Positions 1 to 7,647 of a DNA stretch of 34,727 bases are shown in pieces (within the stretch, counting starts at the first letter, position 1; each line of letters begins with the position of its first letter). Below the pieces are notes generated by a model that was not told the origin of the DNA, ran no database searches, and saw only the letters and a program-made list of their open reading frames with translations. This DNA is from Clostridia bacterium (GTDB taxonomy: Bacteria > Bacillota > Clostridia > Oscillospirales > CAG-272): positions 1-34,727 of the forward strand of contig JAFWPR010000167.1 in NCBI GenBank assembly GCA_017545225.1, in the 5' to 3' direction. Position numbers and translations under genes: made by a program.

Positions 1-21
1 AAGAGAGAAGAGAAAAGGCAA

Positions 22-38
22 CGCCCGCAGCGCGGGCG
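22..38 (+). other. GC-rich hairpin just upstream of the first gene's SD
   Basis: A perfect 7-bp stem (CGCCCGC / GCGGGCG) with a 3-nt loop lies a few bases before the AAGGAG Shine-Dalgarno of the gene starting at 52. No T-tract follows, so it is not a standard terminator. It may be a processing or stability element in the late phage mRNA. A similar arrangement occurs at 2619-2634. Confidence 0.45.
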
Positions 39-51
39 GAAAGGAGTAAAA

Positions 52-273
52 ATGGCAGCAGTAAAGATACCCGAAGAAGAAAAGAAAGTAACTATCCGTC
101 TGCCGAGATCGAAGGACGAACAGAGCGACGTTTTCGTATCGGTCAACGAGCGCACGTTCCTCATCAAACGCGGCGTGCCCGTCACCGTTCCCGAGTCCGT
201 CGCGGAAGTAATCGCGACGTCGGAGAGAGCGGAGGAGGAAGCGACGGATTTCGAGATCGCGGCAAGAAAATAA
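52..273 (+). CDS. Small phage structural-region protein (73 aa)
   Basis: This short acidic and charged protein is preceded by an AAGGAG SD about 5 nt before ATG. It has no membrane segment or recognisable catalytic motif. The core (IRLPRSKDEQ, VFVSVNERTF, IKRGVPVTVPESVAEV) resembles small proteins encoded near the major capsid and connector genes of Clostridia phages. The resemblance is from memory and no function is assigned. It is the first gene of a tightly packed plus-strand late operon, 24 bp before the next gene. The phage assignment rests mainly on its neighbours. Confidence 0.6.
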   Translation: MAAVKIPEEEKKVTIRLPRSKDEQSDVFVSVNERTFLIKRGVPVTVPESVAEVIATSERAEEEATDFEIAARK

Positions 274-297
274 CCGCAGCAAGGGAAGGAAAACGCC

Positions 298-663
298 ATG
301 ACGGTGCAACAAATAATTACGCGAGCCGACGCGCTGAAACCGAACGCGGTACCGGAGGCGGAAAAGATCCGCTGGCTCTCGGCGCTCGAGGCGATGATAA
401 AGAACGAGATCGCCGATACCCACGACGGGTGGGAAGAGCCTGTCCCGACGGGGGAGCCGCTGACGCCGACGGACGCTCTTTTCGCTCCGCCGCCGTACGC
501 CGACGCGTACGTCTTCTGGCTGTTGGCAAAGATCGACTTCACGAACGGAGAGTTCGACTCTTACGCCAACTCGACGGCGTCGTTCAACAGCGTATATTCG
601 GCATTTGCCGATCACGTCAACAGAACGAAAACGCCTAAGAATTCCAAAGTAAATTTCGGTTGA
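298..663 (+). CDS. Phage head-tail connector-like protein (121 aa)
   Basis: This 121-aa protein has an SD (GGAAGGA) 7-8 nt before ATG. The N-terminal half looks helical (VQQIITRADALKPN, KIRWLSALEAMI). A Pro-rich centre is followed by a helical segment ending near FNSVYSAFADHVNRTK. Size, predicted helicity and position directly before a large tail/neck gene fit the small head-completion/connector adaptors of tailed phages. No family signature is decisive, so the role is inferred from synteny. The stop codon overlaps the SD region of the next gene. Confidence 0.5.
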   Translation: MTVQQIITRADALKPNAVPEAEKIRWLSALEAMIKNEIADTHDGWEEPVPTGEPLTPTDALFAPPPYADAYVFWLLAKIDFTNGEFDSYANSTASFNSVYSAFADHVNRTKTPKNSKVNFG

Positions 664-673
664 GGTGATCTTT

Positions 674-2458
674 ATGAAACTACCCGCATTGCGCTCTCTG
701 AAAAGAACGCGCAAAACGGTATCCGCGTTCGGCGGGATCGACCGCCGTCCCGTGATCGCGGACGGAAAGTGGGCGGATATGGAGAATATGACGGGCGAAG
801 GGTACCCGACCGTTTCCGTCAGAGGACGGCGCGGGACGGTATCGCTCCGCGGAGAGGGCGAGATAACCGGAATCGGAGTCGCTCTCGGCGAGCCCGCCGT
901 CACGCGCGGTTCGAGCGTCGTCGTAGGAGACAAGGTCGTGGACGTCGGCCTTACCGCGGGGAGAAAAACGCTCGTCACGATGGGTTCGTATCTTCTGATC
1001 TTCCCGGACGGGAAATATGTGAACGCCGCGACCGTCCATGACGGCGGCGTACCGGAGTGGGGCGATATAGACGCCGGGACGACGGTGACCTCTGAGGGCG
1101 AGGAGCCGAACGCACAGACGCTCTTCTGCAGCACCTGCGACGCGGACGGCAACGTTATCGACTATTCGCGTTCCGTTACTGTCCCGCAGTCGCCCGAAAA
1201 CGGCGCGTTCTGGTACGATATCGGCTCGACTCCCGCCGTTCTGAAACAGTACAAGGCGGACACGGATACCTGGGAGGAATTCGAGTCGTACAGGAAATAC
1301 AAATTCGACCGGAATATCTCCCTCCCGCTCTCGGTCGGCGAGACGGTCTTCGTCGACCCTGAGATCTTCCGCACGGAGGGCGGAACGGACGGAGCGCCCG
1401 CGCGCGGATATTTCAAACTAATCAAAAAGGGAAGCGACTATTTCGTGATCCCGGGACCCGTCATCAACAGGATCTACGACGGTTTTACTGTCAGGATCAG
1501 CCGGAACGTCCCCGAGATGGACTACGTGACGGAGGCGGGAAACAGACTGTGGGGATGCAGATACGGCGAGGAGGGCGGCAAAATCGTGAACGAGATATAC
1601 GCGTCCGCGCTCGGAGACTTCCGCGCGTGGCACACGTTCGAGAACGTGTCGACCGATTCCTACGCCGCTTCGATCGGACCGGACGGCCCGTTCACGGGTG
1701 CGGCGACGTACCGCGGCAATCCCGTTTTCTTCAAGGAGAAAACGGCACTTCGCGTTTACGGCTCGACGCCGTCGACTTTCAGGATCGTGACGCTCGAATG
1801 CGACGGGGTCGCGGAGGGCGCCGCGGGATCGGTCGCCGCGGTCGGAGGGCTGCTTTATTACGTCTCGCCCGCAGGCGTGATGAGATACGACGGCAGCTCG
1901 TCCGAGAAAGTCTCGGAGGCGCTCGGCGACGGCGTATTCTCCTCGTCCGCGGCGGGGGAGTACGGCGGCAAGTATTACGTCTGCCTTTCCGGCGCCGCGG
2001 ACGGTCTGTTCGTTTACGACCCGCGCCTCAGAACGTGGCACCGCGAGGACTCCGCGCGCGCGGCGGGTTTTTGCAGCGCCTGCGGGGATACGTTTTTTTA
2101 TCGGACGGGAGACTCCGTCCTCACGTCGGTCGGCGGGACGGGAACGCCCGAGGCGGGTCCGCTTTTCTGGTTCGTCGAATCGGGCGATCTCGGCCTCCGG
2201 TCGCCGGGCAAAAAGTACCCGTCGCGCGTCACGGTCAGGATGCGCCTCGCAGTCGGTACGGCTGTCCGCTTTTTCATCCGCTGCGACGGGAAAGGAGACT
2301 TCATTCCCGTATCGTCCGCGGAGGGCAGGGGACTCGGGTCGTTCACGGCGTCCGTTCCGCTCAGAAGATGCGACAGTTTCAGAATAAGGATATCGGGCGT
2401 CGGCGACGCCGCGATCTATTCGGTTGCTCTGACCGAGGCGGAGGGAAGCGAAAGATGA
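674..2458 (+). CDS. Phage tail/neck structural protein, beta-propeller-like (594 aa)
   Basis: The ATG at 674 is preferred over the GTG at 665, because GAGGTGATC just before it is a near-perfect anti-16S match and the GTG lies inside that SD. The protein starts basic, then carries the motif FGGIDRRPVIADGKWADMEN typical of phage proteins that begin 'F.GID...'. Further on it has repeated short beta-blade-like units (GGLLYYVSPAGVMRYDG, GGKYYVCLSGAADGLFVYDP). This pattern fits the tail-tubular-B/P22 gp10-like neck or stabilisation proteins of short-tailed phages. That family link is inference from architecture. There is no signal peptide or membrane segment. The stop overlaps the next start (ATGA). 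Confidence 0.5.
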   Translation: MKLPALRSLKRTRKTVSAFGGIDRRPVIADGKWADMENMTGEGYPTVSVRGRRGTVSLRGEGEITGIGVALGEPAVTRGSSVVVGDKVVDVGLTAGRKTLVTMGSYLLIFPDGKYVNAATVHDGGVPEWGDIDAGTTVTSEGEEPNAQTLFCSTCDADGNVIDYSRSVTVPQSPENGAFWYDIGSTPAVLKQYKADTDTWEEFESYRKYKFDRNISLPLSVGETVFVDPEIFRTEGGTDGAPARGYFKLIKKGSDYFVIPGPVINRIYDGFTVRISRNVPEMDYVTEAGNRLWGCRYGEEGGKIVNEIYASALGDFRAWHTFENVSTDSYAASIGPDGPFTGAATYRGNPVFFKEKTALRVYGSTPSTFRIVTLECDGVAEGAAGSVAAVGGLLYYVSPAGVMRYDGSSSEKVSEALGDGVFSSSAAGEYGGKYYVCLSGAADGLFVYDPRLRTWHREDSARAAGFCSACGDTFFYRTGDSVLTSVGGTGTPEAGPLFWFVESGDLGLRSPGKKYPSRVTVRMRLAVGTAVRFFIRCDGKGDFIPVSSAEGRGLGSFTASVPLRRCDSFRIRISGVGDAAIYSVALTEAEGSER

Positions 2459-2613
2459 TCGAGATAGAAAAAATGAGGTTCGAGTCGGACGATACGGCTG
2501 AGCGGGTGATCGAGCTCTTGAAGTATCTCGACCGCCTCGCCGACGATCTCAACTATGCGTTCGACGTTCTGGCGGAAAAGACGGGACTTTGCGAGAACGA
2601 ACGCGGCAAATAA
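2455..2613 (+). CDS. Small helical phage protein (52 aa)
   Basis: This gene starts at the ATG of an ATGA overlap with the preceding stop, so translation is probably coupled. The 52 residues are highly charged and predicted to be one or two helices (AERVIELLKYLDRLADDLNYAFDVLAEK). No family is recognised. Small coiled-coil proteins at this location can be neck or chaperone proteins, but that is only a possibility. A larger overlapping frame through this region is a shadow of the tail gene. Confidence 0.55.
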   Translation: MIEIEKMRFESDDTAERVIELLKYLDRLADDLNYAFDVLAEKTGLCENERGK

Positions 2614-2618
2614 AAAAA

Positions 2619-2634
2619 GCGCCTGCAGAGGCGC
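2619..2634 (+). other. Hairpin before the SD of the 236-aa gene
   Basis: GCGCCT and AGGCGC form a 6-bp stem with a GCAG loop. An A-tract precedes it and GGAAGGAG follows directly. The layout (A-rich, GC hairpin, GGAA(A)GGAG, ATG) repeats what is seen at 22-46. Confidence 0.45.
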
Positions 2635-2648
2635 GGAAGGAGACGGTC

Positions 2649-3359
2649 ATGGAGAAAACGGGAATTGACGAAGTGAAAAAGAAAAAGAAAAGCGAAGAAG
2701 AAACGGAAGATAAAGGGCAGATCGTCTCGGAGGACCTTCTGAACGAGTTTTTGAAGAGCGACGGATTTGCGTACGACGTGAACGGAGACGAACTCTACCG
2801 CAAGTACCGCGACCGTTACGAGCGCGAAGGAAGGCTCGCCATGAAGGACGCGATGGGAAAAGCGGCGGCGCTGACGGGCGGCTACGGGAACACATACGCC
2901 GAGACGGCGGCCGCCGCGGTCAGGGACGAATACGCGGCGCGCGCCGCGGACAAGATACCGGAGCTGTACTCGCTTGCGCTTGAGCGGTACCGGATGAACA
3001 GAGACGGGGCGAAGGACAAATACGAGACTCTTTTCGCCCGCGAAAAATACGAAGCCGCAGCCGAGGCGGAGCGCGAGGCGCTCGCCCGTCAGATCGTCAA
3101 AGAGGCGGCGGAGGCGGAGCGTCAGGCGCGCCTCGACGCGCTGAACGAGGAGAAGGTCAGAGGGGAGCTTGCCGTCAAGCGCGACGCGCAGAAACTCAAC
3201 GAAAAGAAAGAGGAAAACTCCGCGGCGCAGGCGGCGGCGAAGCTTGCGGCGGACACGGAGTACAGGCGGAATTCTCTCAGCGCGAAGGAACAGAACGATT
3301 ATCTCGACTACCTGATCGCCCTGGAGAAACTCGCGGCGAACGGCCGGTCTGTGAGATGA
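2649..3359 (+). CDS. Ala/Glu/Lys-rich coiled-coil phage protein (236 aa)
   Basis: The ATG at 2649 is chosen because AAGGAG sits 7 nt upstream; the longer frame from 2589 would run through the 3' end of the preceding gene and the leader hairpin. The N-terminus is very Lys/Glu-rich. Around residues 70-115 is a motif, ALTGGYGNTYAE followed by KIPELYSLALERY, that I associate with a recurrent unnamed protein of Clostridia prophages. From about residue 120 to 215 the sequence is long amphipathic helix rich in Ala and Glu, probably coiled coil. It may be an internal virion or tail-associated protein. Function is not established. Confidence 0.5.
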   Translation: MEKTGIDEVKKKKKSEEETEDKGQIVSEDLLNEFLKSDGFAYDVNGDELYRKYRDRYEREGRLAMKDAMGKAAALTGGYGNTYAETAAAAVRDEYAARAADKIPELYSLALERYRMNRDGAKDKYETLFAREKYEAAAEAEREALARQIVKEAAEAERQARLDALNEEKVRGELAVKRDAQKLNEKKEENSAAQAAAKLAADTEYRRNSLSAKEQNDYLDYLIALEKLAANGRSVR

Positions 3360-3372
3360 GGAGGCGAATAGG

Positions 3373-5583
3373 ATGAACGAATCGATCTGCTCGCTCACTC
3401 TCGACCTGCACAGGGCAGTCGCGCCGCACGTGATATCGCTGAAGCGCGGCGACACGGCGAGAGAGTTACATATAACGCTGACGGATAACGGCGCTCCGTA
3501 CGTGATAACGGATGACTGCACGGCGGAACTTGTGGGTTATCTGCCCATACAGACGGCGGCGGAACTGCCGCTGACGGCGGAAGGAAACGTCCTCTCCGCG
3601 ACGATCCCTTCCTCGTGGGTGACTACGGCGGGCGAGATCGTCTGCGAGGTGCGCGTCTACAGCGGGACGTCGCTTCTGCTGATATCCCCGTCGTTCTCGT
3701 TATACGTCGGGACGGAGTTCGGCGCGGCGGTGACGATAGATCAGACGCTTCCGCTTATTACCAACGCAGACGACGGAAAGGCTCTTGTGGCGAACGGGGG
3801 AGTTTGGGATAAAGCGTTCGTTCTCCCGGAAGTAACCGATTCGGATTCCGGCAAAGTCCTCTCGGTAGTGGACGGAGAATGGGACGCCGCGGAACCGGAA
3901 AAAGAACTTCCCGCCGTTTCGTCTGAAGACAACGGCAAAGTCCTCGCGGTCAATAACGGAGAATGGGGCGTCGGACAGGACCTGTCGGGTCTTCCCGGTC
4001 TGGTAAAAGACGTCGGCGACATAAAAGAGCGAGACGCCGTCACCCCGTCGCTCAATCTGTTCGATCCCGACACGGTAGAGGAAGGCGTCTACTGTAAAAG
4101 CACCGATCTGGAACGGAAGACGGGAAGCAGTTTCAACATTGTCAAAATCCCGGTCACGCCGGGGGAGACCTACGTCGTCGCGGCTGTCAGACCTTCGGAC
4201 GCGCAGGACAACACTTCGTGTTGGCGATACGTCGTATTCCTCGATTCATCCGGCGCCGGGTTATCGGTTCTTGACGCGGGGGTCGACGGTTACGACTACG
4301 GAGGATTTACGGCGCCGACCGGAGCCGCGTACGCTCTTATCAGTTACAGAAATCAGTACACCGAGAACCTTATTTTCAACGCTCCGATACCCTCGACGTG
4401 GAACCGTTTCTACGAATACACGTCCCCTGATCCGAGTTACAGTCTGAAGGACACCGTCGAGATCCCCACCGCGCTTATGGGAGTAAGCACGGCAAACATC
4501 GTAGACGAGACGAAAATGATCGACGGGTACGTGTCGGGCGGTAAGCATAATTCAACGTCGGGAACCTACAAACACACGCCCGTGATCCCGATAGAGCCAA
4601 GCACGACTTATTACAGCCTGACGCCCTTGAGGTTCGTCGAACATTACGACGCCCGCAAAATGTTTATATCCGAGGAGGCGGCTACCTCGGAAGCCACTCT
4701 GATATACAGTTTTACCACGGGAGCAGACGACCGCTACGTAATAATTACGGGCAGGGTCGCAGACGAGGGAACGATCTGCGTTTCCACCGATCCCAACGCG
4801 CAGTACCGACCGTACAAAAAAGTGTTCAAGCCGGACTTCCCGATGCTGAACGACGCGCAGAAAAACGATTTTCTGAACTCCGTCCATCTCGATCATAAAC
4901 TGGAGGGTAAAAAGTGGGTCGTCTGCGGCGACTCGTTCACCTACGGAGCGACCGACACCGTACTGCCGGACGGACCGTACAAAGGGCATAAGGCTGTTTA
5001 TCCCTATCTGATCGGCAACAGGACCGGGATCAACGTCGTACTGTACGCCCGCAACGGTCAGACGCTCGGCTATCTGAACGACGCGACAAATCCGAATAAC
5101 AACAACTCGCTTACGTCCCCGAACAGCCAGTTCTACTACCAGTCGATCCCCGAGGACGCCGACTACATAACGATCTACCTCGGGATCAACGACGTCAATT
5201 ACGATATACCTCTCGGAACGATCGAAGACGCTACCGTTGAAACGTATTGCGGAGCGTACAACGTCGTCCTGTCGTGGCTCCGGGCAAACAGACCGTTCGC
5301 GCACGTCGGAATAATCGTAACGAACGGCACGGGCAGTAACGGTAACGAAAGAACGCTCGCACAGATCGCTCTGGCGAAGAAATACGGCTATCCGTATATC
5401 AATCTGAACGGAGACGAACGGACTCCCGCGATGATCCGCTCGACCAATCCGGATATTCCGGCGGCGATCAAGCAGAACATCCTTAACGCGCAGGCGGTCA
5501 ATCCGAGTTCCAACACTCACCCGAACGACGCCGCCCACGCTTTCGAGTCAACATTCATTGAGAACTTCCTCAAATCTTTGTAA
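3373..5583 (+). CDS. Phage receptor-binding protein/tailspike: BppU-like N-terminus, collar repeats, SGNH esterase C-terminus
   Basis: AGGAGG lies 8 nt before the ATG. Residues 1-120 resemble the BppU/DUF2479 baseplate-attachment domain (LKRGDTARELHITLTDNGAPY). Three copies of a D-x-GK-(V/A)-L-x-V-x-x-G-x-W unit start near residues 133, 158 and 186. A jelly-roll-like central region follows. The C-terminus carries SGNH/GDSL hydrolase blocks: GDSF with nucleophile Ser521, an ARNGQT block, GIND with Asn606, and D719-A-A-H722 as the Asp/His pair. The usual role of such a domain is removal of O-acyl groups from surface polysaccharide during adsorption; the substrate here is unknown. It lies between virion genes and the lysis cassette, as expected for a distal tail protein. 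Confidence 0.75.
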   Translation: MNESICSLTLDLHRAVAPHVISLKRGDTARELHITLTDNGAPYVITDDCTAELVGYLPIQTAAELPLTAEGNVLSATIPSSWVTTAGEIVCEVRVYSGTSLLLISPSFSLYVGTEFGAAVTIDQTLPLITNADDGKALVANGGVWDKAFVLPEVTDSDSGKVLSVVDGEWDAAEPEKELPAVSSEDNGKVLAVNNGEWGVGQDLSGLPGLVKDVGDIKERDAVTPSLNLFDPDTVEEGVYCKSTDLERKTGSSFNIVKIPVTPGETYVVAAVRPSDAQDNTSCWRYVVFLDSSGAGLSVLDAGVDGYDYGGFTAPTGAAYALISYRNQYTENLIFNAPIPSTWNRFYEYTSPDPSYSLKDTVEIPTALMGVSTANIVDETKMIDGYVSGGKHNSTSGTYKHTPVIPIEPSTTYYSLTPLRFVEHYDARKMFISEEAATSEATLIYSFTTGADDRYVIITGRVADEGTICVSTDPNAQYRPYKKVFKPDFPMLNDAQKNDFLNSVHLDHKLEGKKWVVCGDSFTYGATDTVLPDGPYKGHKAVYPYLIGNRTGINVVLYARNGQTLGYLNDATNPNNNNSLTSPNSQFYYQSIPEDADYITIYLGINDVNYDIPLGTIEDATVETYCGAYNVVLSWLRANRPFAHVGIIVTNGTGSNGNERTLAQIALAKKYGYPYINLNGDERTPAMIRSTNPDIPAAIKQNILNAQAVNPSSNTHPNDAAHAFESTFIENFLKSL

Positions 5584-5597
5584 AAGGAGAATAAACA

Positions 5598-6341
5598 ATG
5601 GGACAGACAGAACCCGGTGATCGTGAAGAAATGCTCCTTCAGGGCATACTGAACGGCGATACGACTACGAATATCGAACCCGGCTCGCGCAAGGAGATGC
5701 TCCTCAAGGCGATACTTGAAAACGGCGGAGGCGGCGGGGGAGAACCGTTTTTTGTCGAACTCACGCCGTATCTTGAAGAGGACGACTTTATCGTCGCGGA
5801 GGCGGACAAATCTTTATCGCAGATACTCGATGCGTCGAGATCGGGAAAGCAGGTCTGGATGAAAGCGAACCTCGGCGGCAGAATCGGATACGGCTTGTGC
5901 AATATGGTAGTCGAGGAAGACGGAGATACCATTGTAGGTGCTAACTACGTCGACGAATCCGGGGCAGCCCTCACGGCGTTTGCCGCGCCGAGTGAAGAAG
6001 TGCCGAACCGCTGGCTTATCGCGTCAAGGTATATCAAGAAAGGTCATACTGTTGAAATTACCGACGACGGGGCCGGCAACTTGGTGAGCGAACAAACGCT
6101 GGTGACCATCTACGATTGGCTCGCAAATGGCGACGAGGTAACATTGCGATTCGTTCATCCGTTTTACGCGGGTTACACATATGACTTGCCGATCACCGCA
6201 CGTGGTACGGATAATGTTAATTTCTTCCTCGCGGCTCAACTTGTTGATCCTCTCTCCGGTGCGTTGTCGCTCCTTTACGCGATGGGGAGCGGGAGCGATG
6301 TCAACTGGACGATGTCGGCTTACCCTATAAGCAATTCATAA
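5598..6341 (+). CDS. Fibre-like phage protein with duplicated N-terminal tag (247 aa)
   Basis: SD AAGGAG precedes ATG. Residues 8-24 and 27-44 are two copies of an E-P-G-x-R-x-E-M-L-L-x-x-I-L unit. I associate such motifs with the N-terminus of head-fibre and tail-fibre proteins of Firmicutes phages. A run of six Gly follows as a hinge. The remaining ~195 residues look beta-rich and have no catalytic motif that I can identify. The most likely role is a second fibre or decoration protein. The coding sequence from about 6040 on is slightly less GC-biased than upstream, consistent with module exchange, though this is only by eye. Confidence 0.5.
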   Translation: MGQTEPGDREEMLLQGILNGDTTTNIEPGSRKEMLLKAILENGGGGGGEPFFVELTPYLEEDDFIVAEADKSLSQILDASRSGKQVWMKANLGGRIGYGLCNMVVEEDGDTIVGANYVDESGAALTAFAAPSEEVPNRWLIASRYIKKGHTVEITDDGAGNLVSEQTLVTIYDWLANGDEVTLRFVHPFYAGYTYDLPITARGTDNVNFFLAAQLVDPLSGALSLLYAMGSGSDVNWTMSAYPISNS

Positions 6342-6353
6342 CGAGGTGATGAA

Positions 6354-6569
6354 ATGTTCAGTAATCGCATATACGACATACTCAAGTGGATCGCGCTCGT
6401 CGTACTTCCCGCCGTCGGGACTCTTTACTTCTCACTCGCGCAGATATGGGGTTTCCCTTACGGCGAGGAGATCGTCGGGACGATAACGGCTATTGACCTA
6501 TTCCTCGGCGCGTTGTTGGGGATATCTACAGCGCAGTACAACAAGGTGAAGAAAGATGACGATATATAA
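6354..6569 (+). CDS. Phage holin, Dp-1-like (71 aa)
   Basis: SD GAGGTGAT lies just before the ATG. The protein has two hydrophobic segments (about residues 10-30 and 41-58) separated by a short loop, a charged C-terminus (KVKKDDDI), and the pattern LKWIALVVLPAVGTLYFSLA..WG.P that matches the Dp-1-type holin family. Holins form the membrane lesion that releases endolysin. The 3' end overlaps the amidase gene by 14 bp, the classical lysis-cassette arrangement. Confidence 0.85.
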   Translation: MFSNRIYDILKWIALVVLPAVGTLYFSLAQIWGFPYGEEIVGTITAIDLFLGALLGISTAQYNKVKKDDDI

Positions 6570-7374
6570 GAATATCACGCCGTTCAACCGATGGATCGGG
6601 CGGGACGGACAGAAGGTCGAGTGGATCGTGCTTCACTACACGGCGAACACGTATCAGCCGGACCTTGCGAAGAACGAGTGCGCGGCGTTCGCAAATCAGT
6701 ACGTCGGCGCGTCGGCTCACTTCTTCGTAGACGAGAAGGAAGTGTGGCAGTCCGTGGCGGTCGAGGACACGGCGTGGCATTGCGGGGACAACCCGCCGCC
6801 GAAGAACGGGTGTACGAACAGGAACAGTATCGGGATCGAGATGTGCGTCAAGTATAAAAACGGGGTCTATTCGATCCCGGAGAAGACGGTGGACAATACC
6901 GTCTCCCTTGTCTTGGAACTGCTCGAGGCGTTCCCCGAGGCGAAACTGTGCCGTCACTACGACGTGACCGGAAAGATATGCCCACAGCCGTGGGTCAACG
7001 ATCCTTCCCTGTGGGAAGATTTTAAGAAAAGAGTAGAGGAGAACAGACCGATGACACCTGCTGAAAGAAAAGAATTCGACGCGCTCGCGGCAAAAGTGAC
7101 CGCTATTGAAAAATGGGCGGTAAAAACCGAGGCTGCCGTGAATAAGGGCGATAAGAAGATCGAGGACCTTGAGGACAAGGTCGCCGTCGTAGACGAGCGG
7201 ACCGAGGCTAAGTATCATACGGTAAAAGAGGTCCCGGAATGGGCGCGTCCGACGATACAAAAGCTCGTCGACGAGGGATATCTCAAGGGCGAAAAAGCGG
7301 GGAACCTTGCGCTGAACACGGATCTGACCCGGACGCTTGTTATCGTAGACAGAGCAGGAGGATTCGACAAATGA
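6556..7374 (+). CDS. N-acetylmuramoyl-L-alanine amidase (phage endolysin, Amidase_2 type)
   Basis: Residues 20-160 are an Amidase_2 (T7-lysozyme/PGRP-like) domain. The expected zinc ligands are visible: His27 in IVLHYTA, His134 in CRHYDVTGK and Cys142 in ICPQPW. It cleaves the MurNAc-L-Ala bond of peptidoglycan. Residues ~170-215 form a coiled-coil linker. The last ~50 residues (VPEWARPTIQKLVDEGYL, then DLTRTLVIVDRAGG) resemble a C-terminal module often found on clostridial phage amidases, probably for wall binding. There is no signal peptide, so export should depend on the upstream holin. The stop overlaps the next gene (ATGA). Confidence 0.9.
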   Translation: MTIYKNITPFNRWIGRDGQKVEWIVLHYTANTYQPDLAKNECAAFANQYVGASAHFFVDEKEVWQSVAVEDTAWHCGDNPPPKNGCTNRNSIGIEMCVKYKNGVYSIPEKTVDNTVSLVLELLEAFPEAKLCRHYDVTGKICPQPWVNDPSLWEDFKKRVEENRPMTPAERKEFDALAAKVTAIEKWAVKTEAAVNKGDKKIEDLEDKVAVVDERTEAKYHTVKEVPEWARPTIQKLVDEGYLKGEKAGNLALNTDLTRTLVIVDRAGGFDK

Positions 7375-7592
7375 GCGAACTGACAAAAGAAGCGCTGACC
7401 GAGTTCTTCGACACGCGGTACGTCAAAAAAGACGACTGCGACAGCACGACGCACGACATCGAGAAGAAGCTCGCAAACGACGACAAGCGGCTTGCCGTGA
7501 TCGAGCTGCAGGTGAAGATAAACAACTGGCTGTCGCTCGCGATCGCCGGCGGCGTGATCGCGCTCGTTATCAAAGTGTTCCTCGGGGGATGA
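7371..7592 (+). CDS. XhlA-like lysis-associated membrane protein (73 aa)
   Basis: The ATG of an ATGA overlap with the amidase stop is the likely start. A longer frame beginning at 7239 is a shadow inside the amidase gene. Residues 1-50 are charged and probably coiled coil (IEKKLANDDKRLAVIELQVKI). Residues 52-70 form one transmembrane helix ending in FLGG. Size, the soluble coil followed by a C-terminal membrane anchor, and position after an amidase match haemolysin XhlA-type proteins, which assist lysis in Bacillus phage-like elements. It is the last gene of the phage module. Confidence 0.65.
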   Translation: MSELTKEALTEFFDTRYVKKDDCDSTTHDIEKKLANDDKRLAVIELQVKINNWLSLAIAGGVIALVIKVFLGG

Positions 7593-7601
7593 CGCAAAAA
7601 A

Positions 7602-7639
7602 AAATACCCGGAGAGGTTTTCTCTCCGGGTATTTTTGTT
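7602..7639. terminator. Bidirectional intrinsic terminator ending the phage module
   Basis: A 14-bp stem (AAATACCCGGAGAG / CTCTCCGGGTATTT) with a 5-nt loop is bounded by A-tracts on the left and T-tracts on the right. It serves both the phage late operon (plus) and the convergent secreted-protein gene (minus). Confidence 0.9.
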
Positions 7640-7647
7640 ATTCCGGA

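Noticed and set aside
1549-2454. Long plus-strand frame over the 594-aa tail gene
   Set aside because: Arg-rich shadow frame in GC-rich coding DNA; only its last 52 codons, with the ATGA overlap, form a real gene.
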